From Candidatus Zixiibacteriota bacterium (GTDB lineage Bacteria > Blakebacterota > Blakebacteria > Blakebacterales > Blakebacteraceae): 9,327 nt of DNA. The first letter of the stretch is position 1. The number at the start of each line of letters is the position of its first letter. Below the pieces are notes generated by a model. The model had not been told where the DNA came from. It saw only the letters and a program-made list of their open reading frames with translations, and did no database searches. A program made the translations under genes and the position numbers. Location of the stretch: positions 1 to 9,327 of the forward strand of contig JAUVWC010000025.1 of the NCBI GenBank assembly GCA_030604325.1. Reading direction: 5' to 3'. Positions 1 through 6,389 of the stretch are shown in pieces.

Positions 1-956
1 CCGACATCGATCTCGAGATCCGCCCCGAGGCTGGAGGGTATCCGAACGGTAACCCCACCTGATCCGGTGTCGATCTCTAGACTCCGTACATCGCTGATCA
101 GGTCCAGCTCCACTGATCCGCTGCTCGTATCCAGGCGGATATCCCGCCCCTGAACCTCTTCGATGGAGATTTTACCCGACCCGGTATCGATATCGATATT
201 ACCGGCCTGCAACCTGGTCCCGGTGACCCGGCCCGATCCGGTATCAACCTTTAGATATTCCCCACTGATACCGGACAGATTGACACGGCCGGAGCCTGTG
301 TCGACGTCCACGTCACCATCGGCGTTGTTGACGGTTACACGGCCGGAGCCGGTATCCACCACCAGCTCTCCCCTCACGCCGTCCACCCGCACCGCGCCGC
401 TGCCAGTATCCAGCCGGAATTCGCCGGCAATGTTCTCGGCATCTATCTGGCCGACGCCAATATAGGCGGCGACCTTCTTGCCTTCAGGAACGATTACCCT
501 GATGTCCGCATGGGCGCTGAGCCCGGACCCCGATCCGGTAATGGTGACGCGGCGGGTGCCGGCCGAAGAGCCCCCGAAGGTGCCGTCGCGGCGAACTTGC
601 ATGGTGGTACGCGACCCCCGGCTTATCTCAGAGTAGACAATCCGGTCGGCCGGATAGATAACCCGCAGGGTCGGGCGGCCGTCGATGGTGCCGCTTACTA
701 TCTCCAGCTCTTCTGCATCAGCCCCTTGTCGGGTAACCACTACAATCACATCGGAGCCGCCTCCCCCTTCGACCCTCATCTTGCCGACCAGGTTATAGAT
801 GGCAACATTCTGGCCGACGAGGACGTGCTGGCCACCTTCCTGGGCAACAGCAGACGAGGTAGCCATCCCCAGAGCCAGGAGGAACGCCGCCATAAAAAGG
901 ATGCGGGGAATCAACGAGTTGAAAGGCAGGGCAATACTACTTCTATTCTCAACCAT
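1..956 (-). CDS. Exported DUF4097-type beta-repeat protein, N-terminal part (truncated by window edge)
   Basis: This reading frame stays open from an ATG at 954-956 to the window edge, giving 318 codons without a stop. A GAGGGGGG ribosome site lies 11 nt before the ATG. Residues 1-39 look like a Sec signal peptide (basic start, hydrophobic stretch LFMAAFLLALGMA, likely cut AVA|Q). Residues 40-165 form a less repetitive beta-rich part. From residue 183 a DTGSG motif recurs every 18-20 residues (D183, D201, D219, D238, D257, D276, D296), the pattern of the DUF4097 putative adhesin family, which is thought to form a beta-solenoid. No catalytic motif is visible and the function is unknown; such proteins are exported or surface located. 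The gene is 133 bp downstream of the glycosidase gene and may have its own promoter. Family assignment is fairly sure; the adhesin role is only a label. Confidence 0.85.
   Translation of the reverse strand, partial: MVENRSSIALPFNSLIPRILFMAAFLLALGMATSSAVAQEGGQHVLVGQNVAIYNLVGKMRVEGGGGSDVIVVVTRQGADAEELEIVSGTIDGRPTLRVIYPADRIVYSEISRGSRTTMQVRRDGTFGGSSAGTRRVTITGSGSGLSAHADIRVIVPEGKKVAAYIGVGQIDAENIAGEFRLDTGSGAVRVDGVRGELVVDTGSGRVTVNNADGDVDVDTGSGRVNLSGISGEYLKVDTGSGRVTGTRLQAGNIDIDTGSGKISIEEVQGRDIRLDTSSGSVELDLISDVRSLEIDTGSGGVTVRIPSSLGADLEIDV
57..410 (-). repeat. Seven degenerate repeats encoding DTGSG/DTSSG every 18-20 residues
   Basis: The motif codons are at 396-410, 342-356, 288-302, 231-245, 174-188, 117-131 and 57-71. 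The steps in bases are 54, 54, 57, 57, 57 and 60, so the unit lengthens from 18 to 20 residues toward the C-terminus. Six copies read DTGSG and one (117-131) reads DTSSG. The third bases vary among copies, so this is an old protein repeat under selection rather than a fresh DNA expansion. It probably marks successive turns of a beta-solenoid. Confidence 0.85.
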
Positions 957-1089
957 ACGCAGGAACACCCCCCTCAAGATTCTAGCGAAATAATATCTAC
1001 GACCCACCAGAGAGATACGCATTCTCACGCGATGAAGTTTCACCTCACGCGTTGACACCCACCACAGTCTCTGGCAGGATTCTGTTTTA
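957..1089 (-). promoter_or_regulatory. Intergenic leader of the DUF4097 gene with a 20-bp-spaced direct repeat
   Basis: The 133 bp between the glycosidase stop and the DUF4097 start holds a direct repeat, CTCACGCGWTGA on the plus strand, at 1024-1035 and 1044-1055, exactly 20 bp (about two helical turns) apart. An AT-rich TATTAT on the minus strand lies between the repeats and the gene and could be a -10 box, but I find no convincing -35. An activator or alternative sigma factor would fit, as inference only. I see no terminator with a T-run after the glycosidase gene. Confidence 0.35.
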
Positions 1090-2043
1090 TCAGCGATAGA
1101 ACACGGCGAGCGCCGACATGACTTCCCGCTGGAAGGTACCCCCCGCCGGGCGGTTCACCAGGACACCGTTTACCACCAGGGTGGAGGATCCGCCTCCGTC
1201 CAGGTTGACTGCCTCCACACAGTCAAGGTCGCGCATCAGGGTGGCCAGTTCCTGCAGGTCCACACCGCGACTGGCCGGCTGGCGCCCGTCCACCACCAGC
1301 AGGATCAGTTCTCCGGCCCGCGTGTAGCCGGCGGCAGTGCGCGGATGAACCCGGGGGATGGAACTGCCGAAGAAAACCTCCTCATTGGCCGTTACCTGAA
1401 TGCGCCCGTTAAACACCAGAGCCGGCCCAGCCGCCAGCCCGTCGCGAACACTCCAGACGTGCGCTTTCCGGTAATCGAGAGGCGGGGAGGGAGATCCCTC
1501 GATGTTGACCGGAGGCCATTCCCACTCGAACAAGGAATCGTTCCGGCTCGATACCCAGGCGACGTCGATGTCCCCCTCAGACGTAAAGCCGAGCGCCGCC
1601 CGGGCGGTGTGGTAACGAAGGGAATCCCTGAGTACCGACTCCGTAGCGGGATGGTAGACGGTTCCGTCAATATAAAGGAGGCCCACATGCTGGGCGGGGC
1701 GGGCACTCATCCGGAAGTAGCCTCCGTTGACGACCACCGGTGCATCCAAACGGCTGGCAAAGCTGGACACACTCTCTTTCCGGTCCGAGTCCCCGGATAC
1801 AACGACACGGGTAGTAATGCGCGGGTCGATCTCGTCCACCCGGACATACCACGCCTTCAGCGGCAGGTCCGGATTCGATCCCTCGTAGACCCGGATGCCG
1901 TCGGGCAGGTCCTCATTCAGAGATCCTGCCGGCTGCCAGTTCATATCTATTTTCGGGACAGGCAGCTGCCCGGAACAGGCCAGCGTCACAGCCCCGGCAA
2001 GCAGCAGAATCCCTGCTATACTCTTTCTTAACCTGCTCTTCAT
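1090..2043 (-). CDS. Phosphodiester glycosidase (NAGPA) family protein, probable lipoprotein
   Basis: This 317-residue protein matches the family of the mammalian uncovering enzyme (N-acetylglucosamine-1-phosphodiester alpha-N-acetylglucosaminidase) and its bacterial relatives, which cleave sugar-phosphodiester bonds. Visible family motifs are VNGGYF (105-110), AAGPALVFNG (204-213), HPRTAAGY (233-240), VDGR (251-254), GVDLQELA (260-267) and LDGGGSSTL (281-289). The first 23 residues form a signal peptide with a Cys at 23 (VTLAC|SG), suggesting a lipid-anchored envelope protein, although Thr at -3 is not a standard lipobox residue. The ATG at 2041-2043 lacks a strong ribosome site. In bacteria the natural substrate is usually unknown; wall teichoic or exopolysaccharide phosphodiesters are plausible. 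The gene is 108 bp from mntP, with a TATAAT box in the gap, so it may be transcribed separately. Confidence 0.88.
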   Translation of the reverse strand: MKSRLRKSIAGILLLAGAVTLACSGQLPVPKIDMNWQPAGSLNEDLPDGIRVYEGSNPDLPLKAWYVRVDEIDPRITTRVVVSGDSDRKESVSSFASRLDAPVVVNGGYFRMSARPAQHVGLLYIDGTVYHPATESVLRDSLRYHTARAALGFTSEGDIDVAWVSSRNDSLFEWEWPPVNIEGSPSPPLDYRKAHVWSVRDGLAAGPALVFNGRIQVTANEEVFFGSSIPRVHPRTAAGYTRAGELILLVVDGRQPASRGVDLQELATLMRDLDCVEAVNLDGGGSSTLVVNGVLVNRPAGGTFQREVMSALAVFYR

Positions 2044-2151
2044 CTGGCAATAATCACATCAGCCGTTTGGCAGTACCGTTTCAGAGCGGCTCCGGCCGCC
2101 GATCCCCTGCATCTCTCAATTCAAATTCATTATACTGCGGTATGGGTATCG
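2044..2151 (-). promoter_or_regulatory. Intergenic region with a perfect TATAAT -10 box for the glycosidase gene
   Basis: The minus strand has a consensus TATAAT at 2129-2134 but no good -35 at 16-18 bp, so it is a candidate promoter only. The transcript would carry a leader of about 80 nt. That leader contains a GC hairpin (GCGGC at 2086-2090 pairing with GCCGC at 2095-2099). A small hairpin GGGTA-GCGA-TACCC begins at the mntP stop codon. Neither stem is followed by a T-run, so neither looks like a strong intrinsic terminator. Confidence 0.35.
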
Positions 2152-2712
2152 CTACCCGTAGATATGGGAAATCAATATCCGGAGACCGATCAGTATAAGG
2201 ACGCAACCACCGAGAATCTTAGCCCGGGACCTCCACCGGGCGCCCAGCCGGCCACCGAACCGGGCACCAACTGTAGTCAGGATGGCGGCGACGAGACCAA
2301 ACAATAGGCTCGGTATCCAGATTGATACCTGGATGACCGCCAGGCTGAGTCCTACGGCCAGGGCGTCAATACTCGTGGCCACTGATAATACTACGAGCAT
2401 CAGCCCCCGTGTAGGGTCGTACGTGCTCTCCGCGCGATCGCCGGAGAACGCTTCGTGGATCATTTTCCCGCCGACAGCAACAAGCAATCCGAACGCTATC
2501 CAGTGGTCGTATGCCTTGATATAAGGCAATAAGGTGCTCCCGGCGGCCCAACCCATGATGGGCATCAGGAACTGAAACAGGCCAAAGTGCCATGCCATAC
2601 GGAATACATGACGGTTCGTGAGGTCAGGAATGCTTAGACCGGCGGCAATCGCTACGGCGAAAGCATCCATCGCAAGACCAACAGCAATGCAGGATATGAG
2701 CAGCCAGTTCAG
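2152..2712 (-). CDS. mntP: MntP-family manganese efflux pump, apparent CTG start
   Basis: This polytopic inner-membrane protein has the two internally repeated motifs of MntP (formerly YebN), VGLAMDAFAVAIAAG and SVATSIDALAVGLSLA. MntP exports Mn2+ and protects against manganese excess. I place the start at CTG 2710-2712, giving 186 residues, close to the 188 of E. coli MntP. It puts the conserved Asp at residue 16 as in E. coli (D16), and begins M-N-W. A GAGGGAG ribosome site (2721-2727) lies 8 nt upstream. The frame is open to a GTG at 2773-2775, which would add 21 non-hydrophobic residues; its AGGA ribosome site is buried in a hairpin (2778-2795). About six membrane segments are visible. 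The gene is downstream of the broken peptidase and may share its transcript. I looked for a yybP-ykoY manganese riboswitch upstream and saw none. Confidence 0.88.
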   Translation of the reverse strand: MNWLLISCIAVGLAMDAFAVAIAAGLSIPDLTNRHVFRMAWHFGLFQFLMPIMGWAAGSTLLPYIKAYDHWIAFGLLVAVGGKMIHEAFSGDRAESTYDPTRGLMLVVLSVATSIDALAVGLSLAVIQVSIWIPSLLFGLVAAILTTVGARFGGRLGARWRSRAKILGGCVLILIGLRILISHIYG

Positions 2713-2777
2713 TTCCGGTTCTCCCTCAGGCTTCCGGTATAGTCTGGAATTGTTCGATGACCAGCCGGGCCACACAA

Positions 2778-2795
2778 CCGGTCCTAAACGACCGG
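2778..2795 (-). promoter_or_regulatory. 6-bp perfect hairpin just upstream of the possible GTG start of mntP
   Basis: CCGGTC at 2778-2783 and GACCGG at 2790-2795 form a perfect 6-bp stem with a 6-nt loop in the 139-bp interval between the peptidase stop and the CTG start of mntP. One arm contains the AGGA that would serve the alternative GTG start at 2775. No T-run follows, so a terminator is unlikely. It may simply hinder use of the GTG start. Confidence 0.35.
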
Positions 2796-2852
2796 CCGCG
2801 CAGCCCTGCCAGCAGACATCAGAACGTTACTCAGAAGCGGTCCTGTCCTCTT

Positions 2853-4940
2853 TTATTTCTCCACGTCCCACGCCTGGATGCCGTTGATCATCCACTCGGG
2901 GGCGGGCTTGCCTTTCAGGTAGTGGTCGAAGAACTGCTGCATACGGATGGTGAAGTCCTTCTGGTTCGGCCTCCGGCGCAGGCCGTGCTCCTCGCCGTTG
3001 TAGTTGAACATGAAGGCGACCTTGCCCAGCCGGCGCAGCGCCATGATGAACTCTATGCCCTGATACCACGGCACGGCCCCGTCCTGATCGTTGTGCAGGA
3101 TCAGAACAGGGGTCGTGATCCTGTCGGCGAAGAAGACGGGTGAGTTCTCGATGTAGCGCATCATACCGCCGTTCCACAGGGTGCGGCCCAGGCGGCTCTG
3201 GGTGTGCTCGTACTGCATCTGACGCACAAGACCGCTTGACCACCTGATGCCACCGTAGGCGCTCGTCATGTTGGAGACCGGCGCACCCGACTCAACCGCG
3301 GCGAAGATGTCGGTCTGAGTGATCATGTAGGCTCCCTGGTAGCCGCCCCACGAATGGCCCTGCAGACCCACCCGCTCGGGATCCACGAATCCCATGTCGA
3401 TGATCGCTTCCACGCTGGGCACCACGCAGTTCAAAGCATCCGGTCCGGGGTGTCCGGTGCCGTAGTTGATATCCGGCTGCCAGATGATGTAGCCGTTGCT
3501 GACGTAGTAGGAGGCGTTGATCGAAGTGCCCGGCGACGGGTTGCGAAAACGGTGCAGCCCCGAAGTGAGCTTCTCGTAGATGTAGACCAGCATCGGGTAC
3601 TTCTTTTCGGGATCGAAGTTCTCCGGTTTGATGAGGATCCCCTTCAGCTCGACCCCATCTGCGTTGTAGTAGCGGGCGAGCTCGGCCCTGCCCCAGATGA
3701 ACGCTTCCCTCTGCGCTCCGACGTCGGAGAGTTTCTTGAACTGCTTGAAGTTGGGGTCGGTCAGCCACAGGTCGGGAAATTCATAGAAGCTCTGCCGGGT
3801 GAGCAAAATCGCATCGGCATCCTCTGCCTTGGTGGGAAAGCTGTAGCTGTAATCCGCCATATAGAGTTCCTGAGGCTGGCGGCTGCCTCTGATCCTGTCG
3901 CGGTAGATACCCTGGGCCATGGTCTCGGTGTTGGTGGTTCGCAGCAGCATCCACTCACTCGGGTTGATCGTCTCCTCCTCCAGGTCTAGCGAGATGTAGC
4001 GGAAGGAGAGGTTGCCCGCCCGACCGTAACCTTCGGTGATGTTCCTGGGCTGTGAACCGTCCGGTCTGACCTCCCAGATGTCGAACTCGTCGTTTACCAG
4101 CAGAGAGGCGTCGTCGTCGGTCCAGCCGGCGATGCCGTAACCACGTCGCGGCTGCGGCCGGTCAGCATTACGCTGCCAGACATCGACCGGCAGATCGTAG
4201 GAGATGTTGGCCGTAGTCTTCGCCGCAATGTCGTAGACGTGCCAGTGGCGATCGGTCCCGAACCAGTAGACGTACTTTGCGTTGGGGGAGAGGCTGGCCC
4301 GGAAATAGCTCTCTTGCACCACCAGGGTGCGGGCCCCGGTCAGCGGATCGACGACATAGACATCGTAGTAGGCGGAATCGTACGAGATCCGCTTGGTGTA
4401 CGGCTTGTCGGTCTGGCCGAACGCCACCCGGCCGTCGTCGCTCAGACTGACTGCGGGCAGATCCTCGTCGGCCAGCTGGACGAACTTCCCGCTCTCCAGG
4501 TGGTAGACCGACTCATAGGTCTCGTTCTTTACGCGCTCGGTAATCCTCTTCTGCTGGGGGTATGTATAGGGATCGTTCCAGTGCCACAGCTCGAACTCCG
4601 CCTTCTCCTCCTCCTCCTCTTCCTCTTCGGCTTCCGCTCCCTCTTCGGCTTCCGCCCCCTCTTCGGCTTTCGCTTCCTCTTCGGCTTCCGCTTCCTTCTC
4701 CTTCTGCTCCGGTATCTCTTTGATGCCGAAGAGTACGATGCTGCCGTCGTCGGTGAAGCTGAGGCCCGACTTGTCGCTCACCGACATGCCGGCGGGGAAT
4801 CCGGGTGTGGAGGTGTGGGAGACCCACGGCACGGCCTGCGGCTCGCCGACCTTCCAGCCGTAGAGATTGAAGGTAGGGGGATCCATTTCGTAGTCGTCCC
4901 GGTCGGTGAGCAGCGCCAGGTGGGTCTCATCCTCGTTCAT
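2853..4940 (-). CDS. C-terminal fragment of the S9 peptidase: propeller remainder and intact catalytic domain
   Basis: This 695-residue frame carries the rest of the beta-propeller and the alpha/beta-hydrolase domain. The triad is visible: Ser530 in GHSWGG (codon 3351-3353), Asp620 in NDQDGAVPW (3081-3083) and His652 in EEHGL (2985-2987). The oxyanion region (PMLVYIYE) precedes it. Residues 79-115 are an almost purely Glu/Ala/Lys/Gly insert between propeller strands, encoded by an 18-bp tandem repeat. The ATG at 4938-4940 is an internal Met of the full protein, with homology continuing upstream in the same frame (ARITGEGNYRRWA), so it is not a natural start. A protein starting here would lack a signal peptide and part of the propeller. 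The family cleaves small peptides, often after Pro; the exact substrate cannot be told. Confidence 0.85.
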   Translation of the reverse strand: MNEDETHLALLTDRDDYEMDPPTFNLYGWKVGEPQAVPWVSHTSTPGFPAGMSVSDKSGLSFTDDGSIVLFGIKEIPEQKEKEAEAEEEAKAEEGAEAEEGAEAEEEEEEEEKAEFELWHWNDPYTYPQQKRITERVKNETYESVYHLESGKFVQLADEDLPAVSLSDDGRVAFGQTDKPYTKRISYDSAYYDVYVVDPLTGARTLVVQESYFRASLSPNAKYVYWFGTDRHWHVYDIAAKTTANISYDLPVDVWQRNADRPQPRRGYGIAGWTDDDASLLVNDEFDIWEVRPDGSQPRNITEGYGRAGNLSFRYISLDLEEETINPSEWMLLRTTNTETMAQGIYRDRIRGSRQPQELYMADYSYSFPTKAEDADAILLTRQSFYEFPDLWLTDPNFKQFKKLSDVGAQREAFIWGRAELARYYNADGVELKGILIKPENFDPEKKYPMLVYIYEKLTSGLHRFRNPSPGTSINASYYVSNGYIIWQPDINYGTGHPGPDALNCVVPSVEAIIDMGFVDPERVGLQGHSWGGYQGAYMITQTDIFAAVESGAPVSNMTSAYGGIRWSSGLVRQMQYEHTQSRLGRTLWNGGMMRYIENSPVFFADRITTPVLILHNDQDGAVPWYQGIEFIMALRRLGKVAFMFNYNGEEHGLRRRPNQKDFTIRMQQFFDHYLKGKPAPEWMINGIQAWDVEK
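4623..4694 (-). repeat. Four tandem 18-bp units encoding an acidic (Glu/Ala-rich) insert
   Basis: Units lie at 4623-4640, 4641-4658, 4659-4676 and 4677-4694 on the theme CTCTTCGGCTTCCGCTCC with one to three changes each. The minus strand encodes repeats of GAEAEE. Flanking CTC/CTT triplets extend it into a nearly pure pyrimidine tract (about 4600-4628) that encodes a Glu run. An in-frame 18-bp unit can change copy number without breaking the protein, so this insert is expected to vary in length among strains. Confidence 0.9.
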
Positions 4941-5800
4941 GGCCCACCGCCTGTAATTGCCCTCGCCGGTGATCCGCGCCGCGGACTCCGCCCGACCCGG
5001 CTGTGGGCGTAGACTCCGTCGGTTTCCGGGCTCTCCTCGCTGGAGACGATGTAGAGCAGCCAGTCCCCCTTTTCGGTGAAACGGTAGTCGAGCACCGACG
5101 CGAAGGTGGTCTCCGAGCCATCGGTCAGGGCGCGGAGAATGAGTTCAGTGCCGAAGTCCTTCTCCTCCCCCCGCTCTTCTTCCCCTGCCTGCCCCCGGGC
5201 TCCAGCTGCTCCTCTCCTCCTTCCCGCCCTCTCCACTGCGGGCTCCTCCGCCTGCTCCTCTTCCCCCTTCTCCTCCTCCTCGGTGGGAGGCTCCTCCTTC
5301 AGGTAGGCCAGCCAGCCACCCGCTTCGGCGGGCAGACGGAAGCTCTTGACCCTCTCCACCGTAACCAGACCGCCGTCGCTTAGGTCCATAATCGCCAGTG
5401 TACGCTTAGGTAGATTCGGACCCTTTTTCTTCGCCTTCTGGGCCGCCTTCACCGAGTCCTCCGGGGGAGCGATGAGGAAGACAACGTACCTGTTGTCGCG
5501 GGTGAAGCTGGCGCCGGTTCCCCGCTCATGGCGGTATTCGGTCTCACTACGTGTCGAGCGTACGACCAGTTCCCCCTCCCCGTCCTGGGGCTGGATCTGG
5601 TAGAGCACCCAGCGCCCGTCGGCCGAGATCTGCTGGCCACGGATGCTCTTCCAGCCGTCGTAGTCGTCGTGCGTGAGCGGCCGCTTGCCTCCGGCGGCCT
5701 GGGCACCGGCCGTAGCCGGTACAGCCATGAGGAGAGCGGCCGCGATGAGCAGCGGTCTGCAGACGGACGCGCACCATCGGTCTGTCATGAATCGCTTCAT
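4937..5800 (-). CDS. N-terminal fragment of the S9 peptidase: signal peptide and first propeller part
   Basis: I choose the ATG at 5798-5800 because CAGGAG lies 7 nt upstream and the product then begins MKRF with a good Sec signal peptide (hydrophobic stretch about residues 15-31, probable cut TAGA|Q). The frame is open further upstream to 5923, but that part looks non-coding. Residues 40-160 contain PLTHDDYDGWKSIRGQ and DGRWVLY, typical of the opening blades of the S9 propeller in bacterial exported peptidases. Residues 168-215 are a Glu/Arg/Ala-rich low-complexity insert. True homology ends near Ser267; the last 20 residues (Arg-rich) are read out of frame and stop at a TGA that overlaps the next ATG. 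Alone, this fragment has no catalytic domain and should be inactive. Confidence 0.7.
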   Translation of the reverse strand: MKRFMTDRWCASVCRPLLIAAALLMAVPATAGAQAAGGKRPLTHDDYDGWKSIRGQQISADGRWVLYQIQPQDGEGELVVRSTRSETEYRHERGTGASFTRDNRYVVFLIAPPEDSVKAAQKAKKKGPNLPKRTLAIMDLSDGGLVTVERVKSFRLPAEAGGWLAYLKEEPPTEEEEKGEEEQAEEPAVERAGRRRGAAGARGQAGEEERGEEKDFGTELILRALTDGSETTFASVLDYRFTEKGDWLLYIVSSEESPETDGVYAHSRVGRSPRRGSPARAITGGGP

Positions 5801-5984
5801 GTGAATGCTCCTGAACATTATTGGAGTGCGGATCCCGAGCCGGGAGATGTCCAGGTCGCACCGCTCCCCCGTTCCATCTTGCATGCTGTTGGGCAGACTA
5901 TTGGAAAGCGAGCCCCGAAGCAAGGATATGACGCAGTTTCAAGTGTCCCGAGCCATAAATCCGCCGGAATTCTGACTCGGGACA
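5801..5984 (-). promoter_or_regulatory. Intergenic region between nikR and the peptidase gene
   Basis: The 184 bp carry the CAGGAG ribosome site of the peptidase (5808-5813 on the plus strand as CTCCTG) and, at the nikR end, most of a long inverted repeat. A weak TTGCTT / TAGTCT pair about 17 bp apart can be drawn on the minus strand, but I do not trust it. The in-frame extension of the peptidase up to 5923 has no ribosome site and no protein-like composition. Confidence 0.3.
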
Positions 5985-5986
5985 CT
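5942..5986. repeat. 11-bp perfect inverted repeat abutting the nikR stop codon
   Basis: AGTGTCCCGAG (5942-5952) and CTCGGGACACT (5976-5986) are exact reverse complements around a 23-nt spacer. The outer end overlaps the TAG stop codon of nikR. The stem could slow or end transcription of the nickel operon, but no T-run follows on the minus strand, so it is not a standard intrinsic terminator. Its terminal AGTGTCC recurs in the hairpin at 9176-9206, so it may be a small repetitive element. Confidence 0.75.
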
Positions 5987-6389
5987 AACCTGTCGCCACC
6001 CGGGCCACGGCGCAGTGGTATACACCCTTCTGGCTCTGCAGCTCGTTGGCCAGTTTCTCGATCTTCTCCACCCCACCCTTCACCACGATCACCTCGAGGC
6101 AGTGGTGCTCACTGAGGTGGACATGGAGGTTGGAGACGACGATATCGAGGCAGTGGTGCTGGATATCGACCAGCGTTTCCGAAAGCTCTCTCTTCTCGTG
6201 ATCATACACCAGTACGATCCCGCCCGCGGCATCTCCTCCCTCTTCCCACTGCCTTACGGCGATGTTCTTTCTGATCAGATCGCGGATCGCTTCCGAGCGG
6301 TTGGAATAGCTCTTCTCCTCCAGGAAGGTGTCGAACTCCTCCAACAGGTTTCTTTCGATAGACACACCACACCTGACGAGATCAGACAT
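5985..6389 (-). CDS. nikR: NikR nickel-responsive transcriptional repressor
   Basis: This 134-residue protein is a standard-length NikR. Residues 1-48 form the ribbon-helix-helix DNA-binding domain (MSDLVRCGVSIERNLLEEFD, then YSNRSEAIRDLIR). The rest is the ACT-like nickel-sensing domain. All four Ni2+ ligands of E. coli NikR (His76, His87, His89, Cys95) are present here as His78, His89, His91 and Cys97, in QHH and HVHLSEHHCLEV. The ATG overlaps the end of the ATPase gene by 8 nt and has a near-perfect AAGGAGG ribosome site 5 nt upstream. NikR tetramers bind DNA when nickel is bound and repress nickel uptake genes. Being the last gene of the transporter operon makes it autoregulated, and supports nickel rather than cobalt as the cargo. 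A candidate operator lies before nikM. Confidence 0.95.
   Translation of the reverse strand: MSDLVRCGVSIERNLLEEFDTFLEEKSYSNRSEAIRDLIRKNIAVRQWEEGGDAAGGIVLVYDHEKRELSETLVDIQHHCLDIVVSNLHVHLSEHHCLEVIVVKGGVEKIEKLANELQSQKGVYHCAVARVATG

Larger units (their letters stand above)
2853..5800 (-). pseudogene. S9-family (prolyl oligopeptidase type) secreted peptidase gene interrupted by a frameshift
   Basis: Two adjoining frames together make one S9 serine peptidase. The interval is 2948 nt; adding one base gives exactly 983 codons (982 residues plus stop), a normal size for the family. The break lies near 4995-5002. The coding strand reads AGC CGG GTC there; with one extra C it would read AGC CCG GGT CGG and continue as HSPGRAES into ITGEGNYRRWAMNEDE. 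The upstream frame otherwise runs 20 unnatural residues to a TGA at 4937. Restored numbering gives catalytic Ser817, Asp907 and His939. There is no slippery heptamer at the site, so programmed frameshifting is not supported. It may be a real mutation or a sequencing or assembly error in a GC-rich CCCGGG context. The rest of the gene shows no decay, which favours a recent or artefactual lesion. Confidence 0.85.

Noticed and set aside
57..410. CRISPR-like or DNA-level repeat array at the window start
   Set aside because: The repeats are in frame, vary at third codon positions and encode DTGSG motifs, so they are protein repeats rather than an array with spacers.
510..1055. Plus-strand open frame of 181 codons
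   Set aside because: It is antisense to the DUF4097 gene and its leader; composition is irregular and there is no family resemblance.
1345..2031. Plus-strand open frame of 228 codons
   Set aside because: It is antisense to the phosphodiester glycosidase gene, whose motifs are unmistakable; no ribosome site or recognisable domain.
2713..2852. yybP-ykoY manganese riboswitch before mntP
   Set aside because: The interval is short and the conserved motif is not visible; only a simple 6-bp hairpin is present.
4937..4940. ATGA overlap as evidence for two translationally coupled peptidase genes
   Set aside because: Protein similarity continues upstream of the ATG in the second frame, so the overlap is a chance product of the one-base deletion.
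4239..5012. Long plus-strand open frame (257 codons) rich in Leu and Phe, resembling a membrane protein
   Set aside because: It is antisense to the peptidase propeller. The Leu/Phe runs are the complement of the Glu/Ala-coding tandem repeat, and it matches no family.
5942..5986. Standard Rho-independent terminator after nikR
   Set aside because: The stem is strong but the spacer is 23 nt and no T-run follows on the minus strand, so I record it as an inverted repeat.
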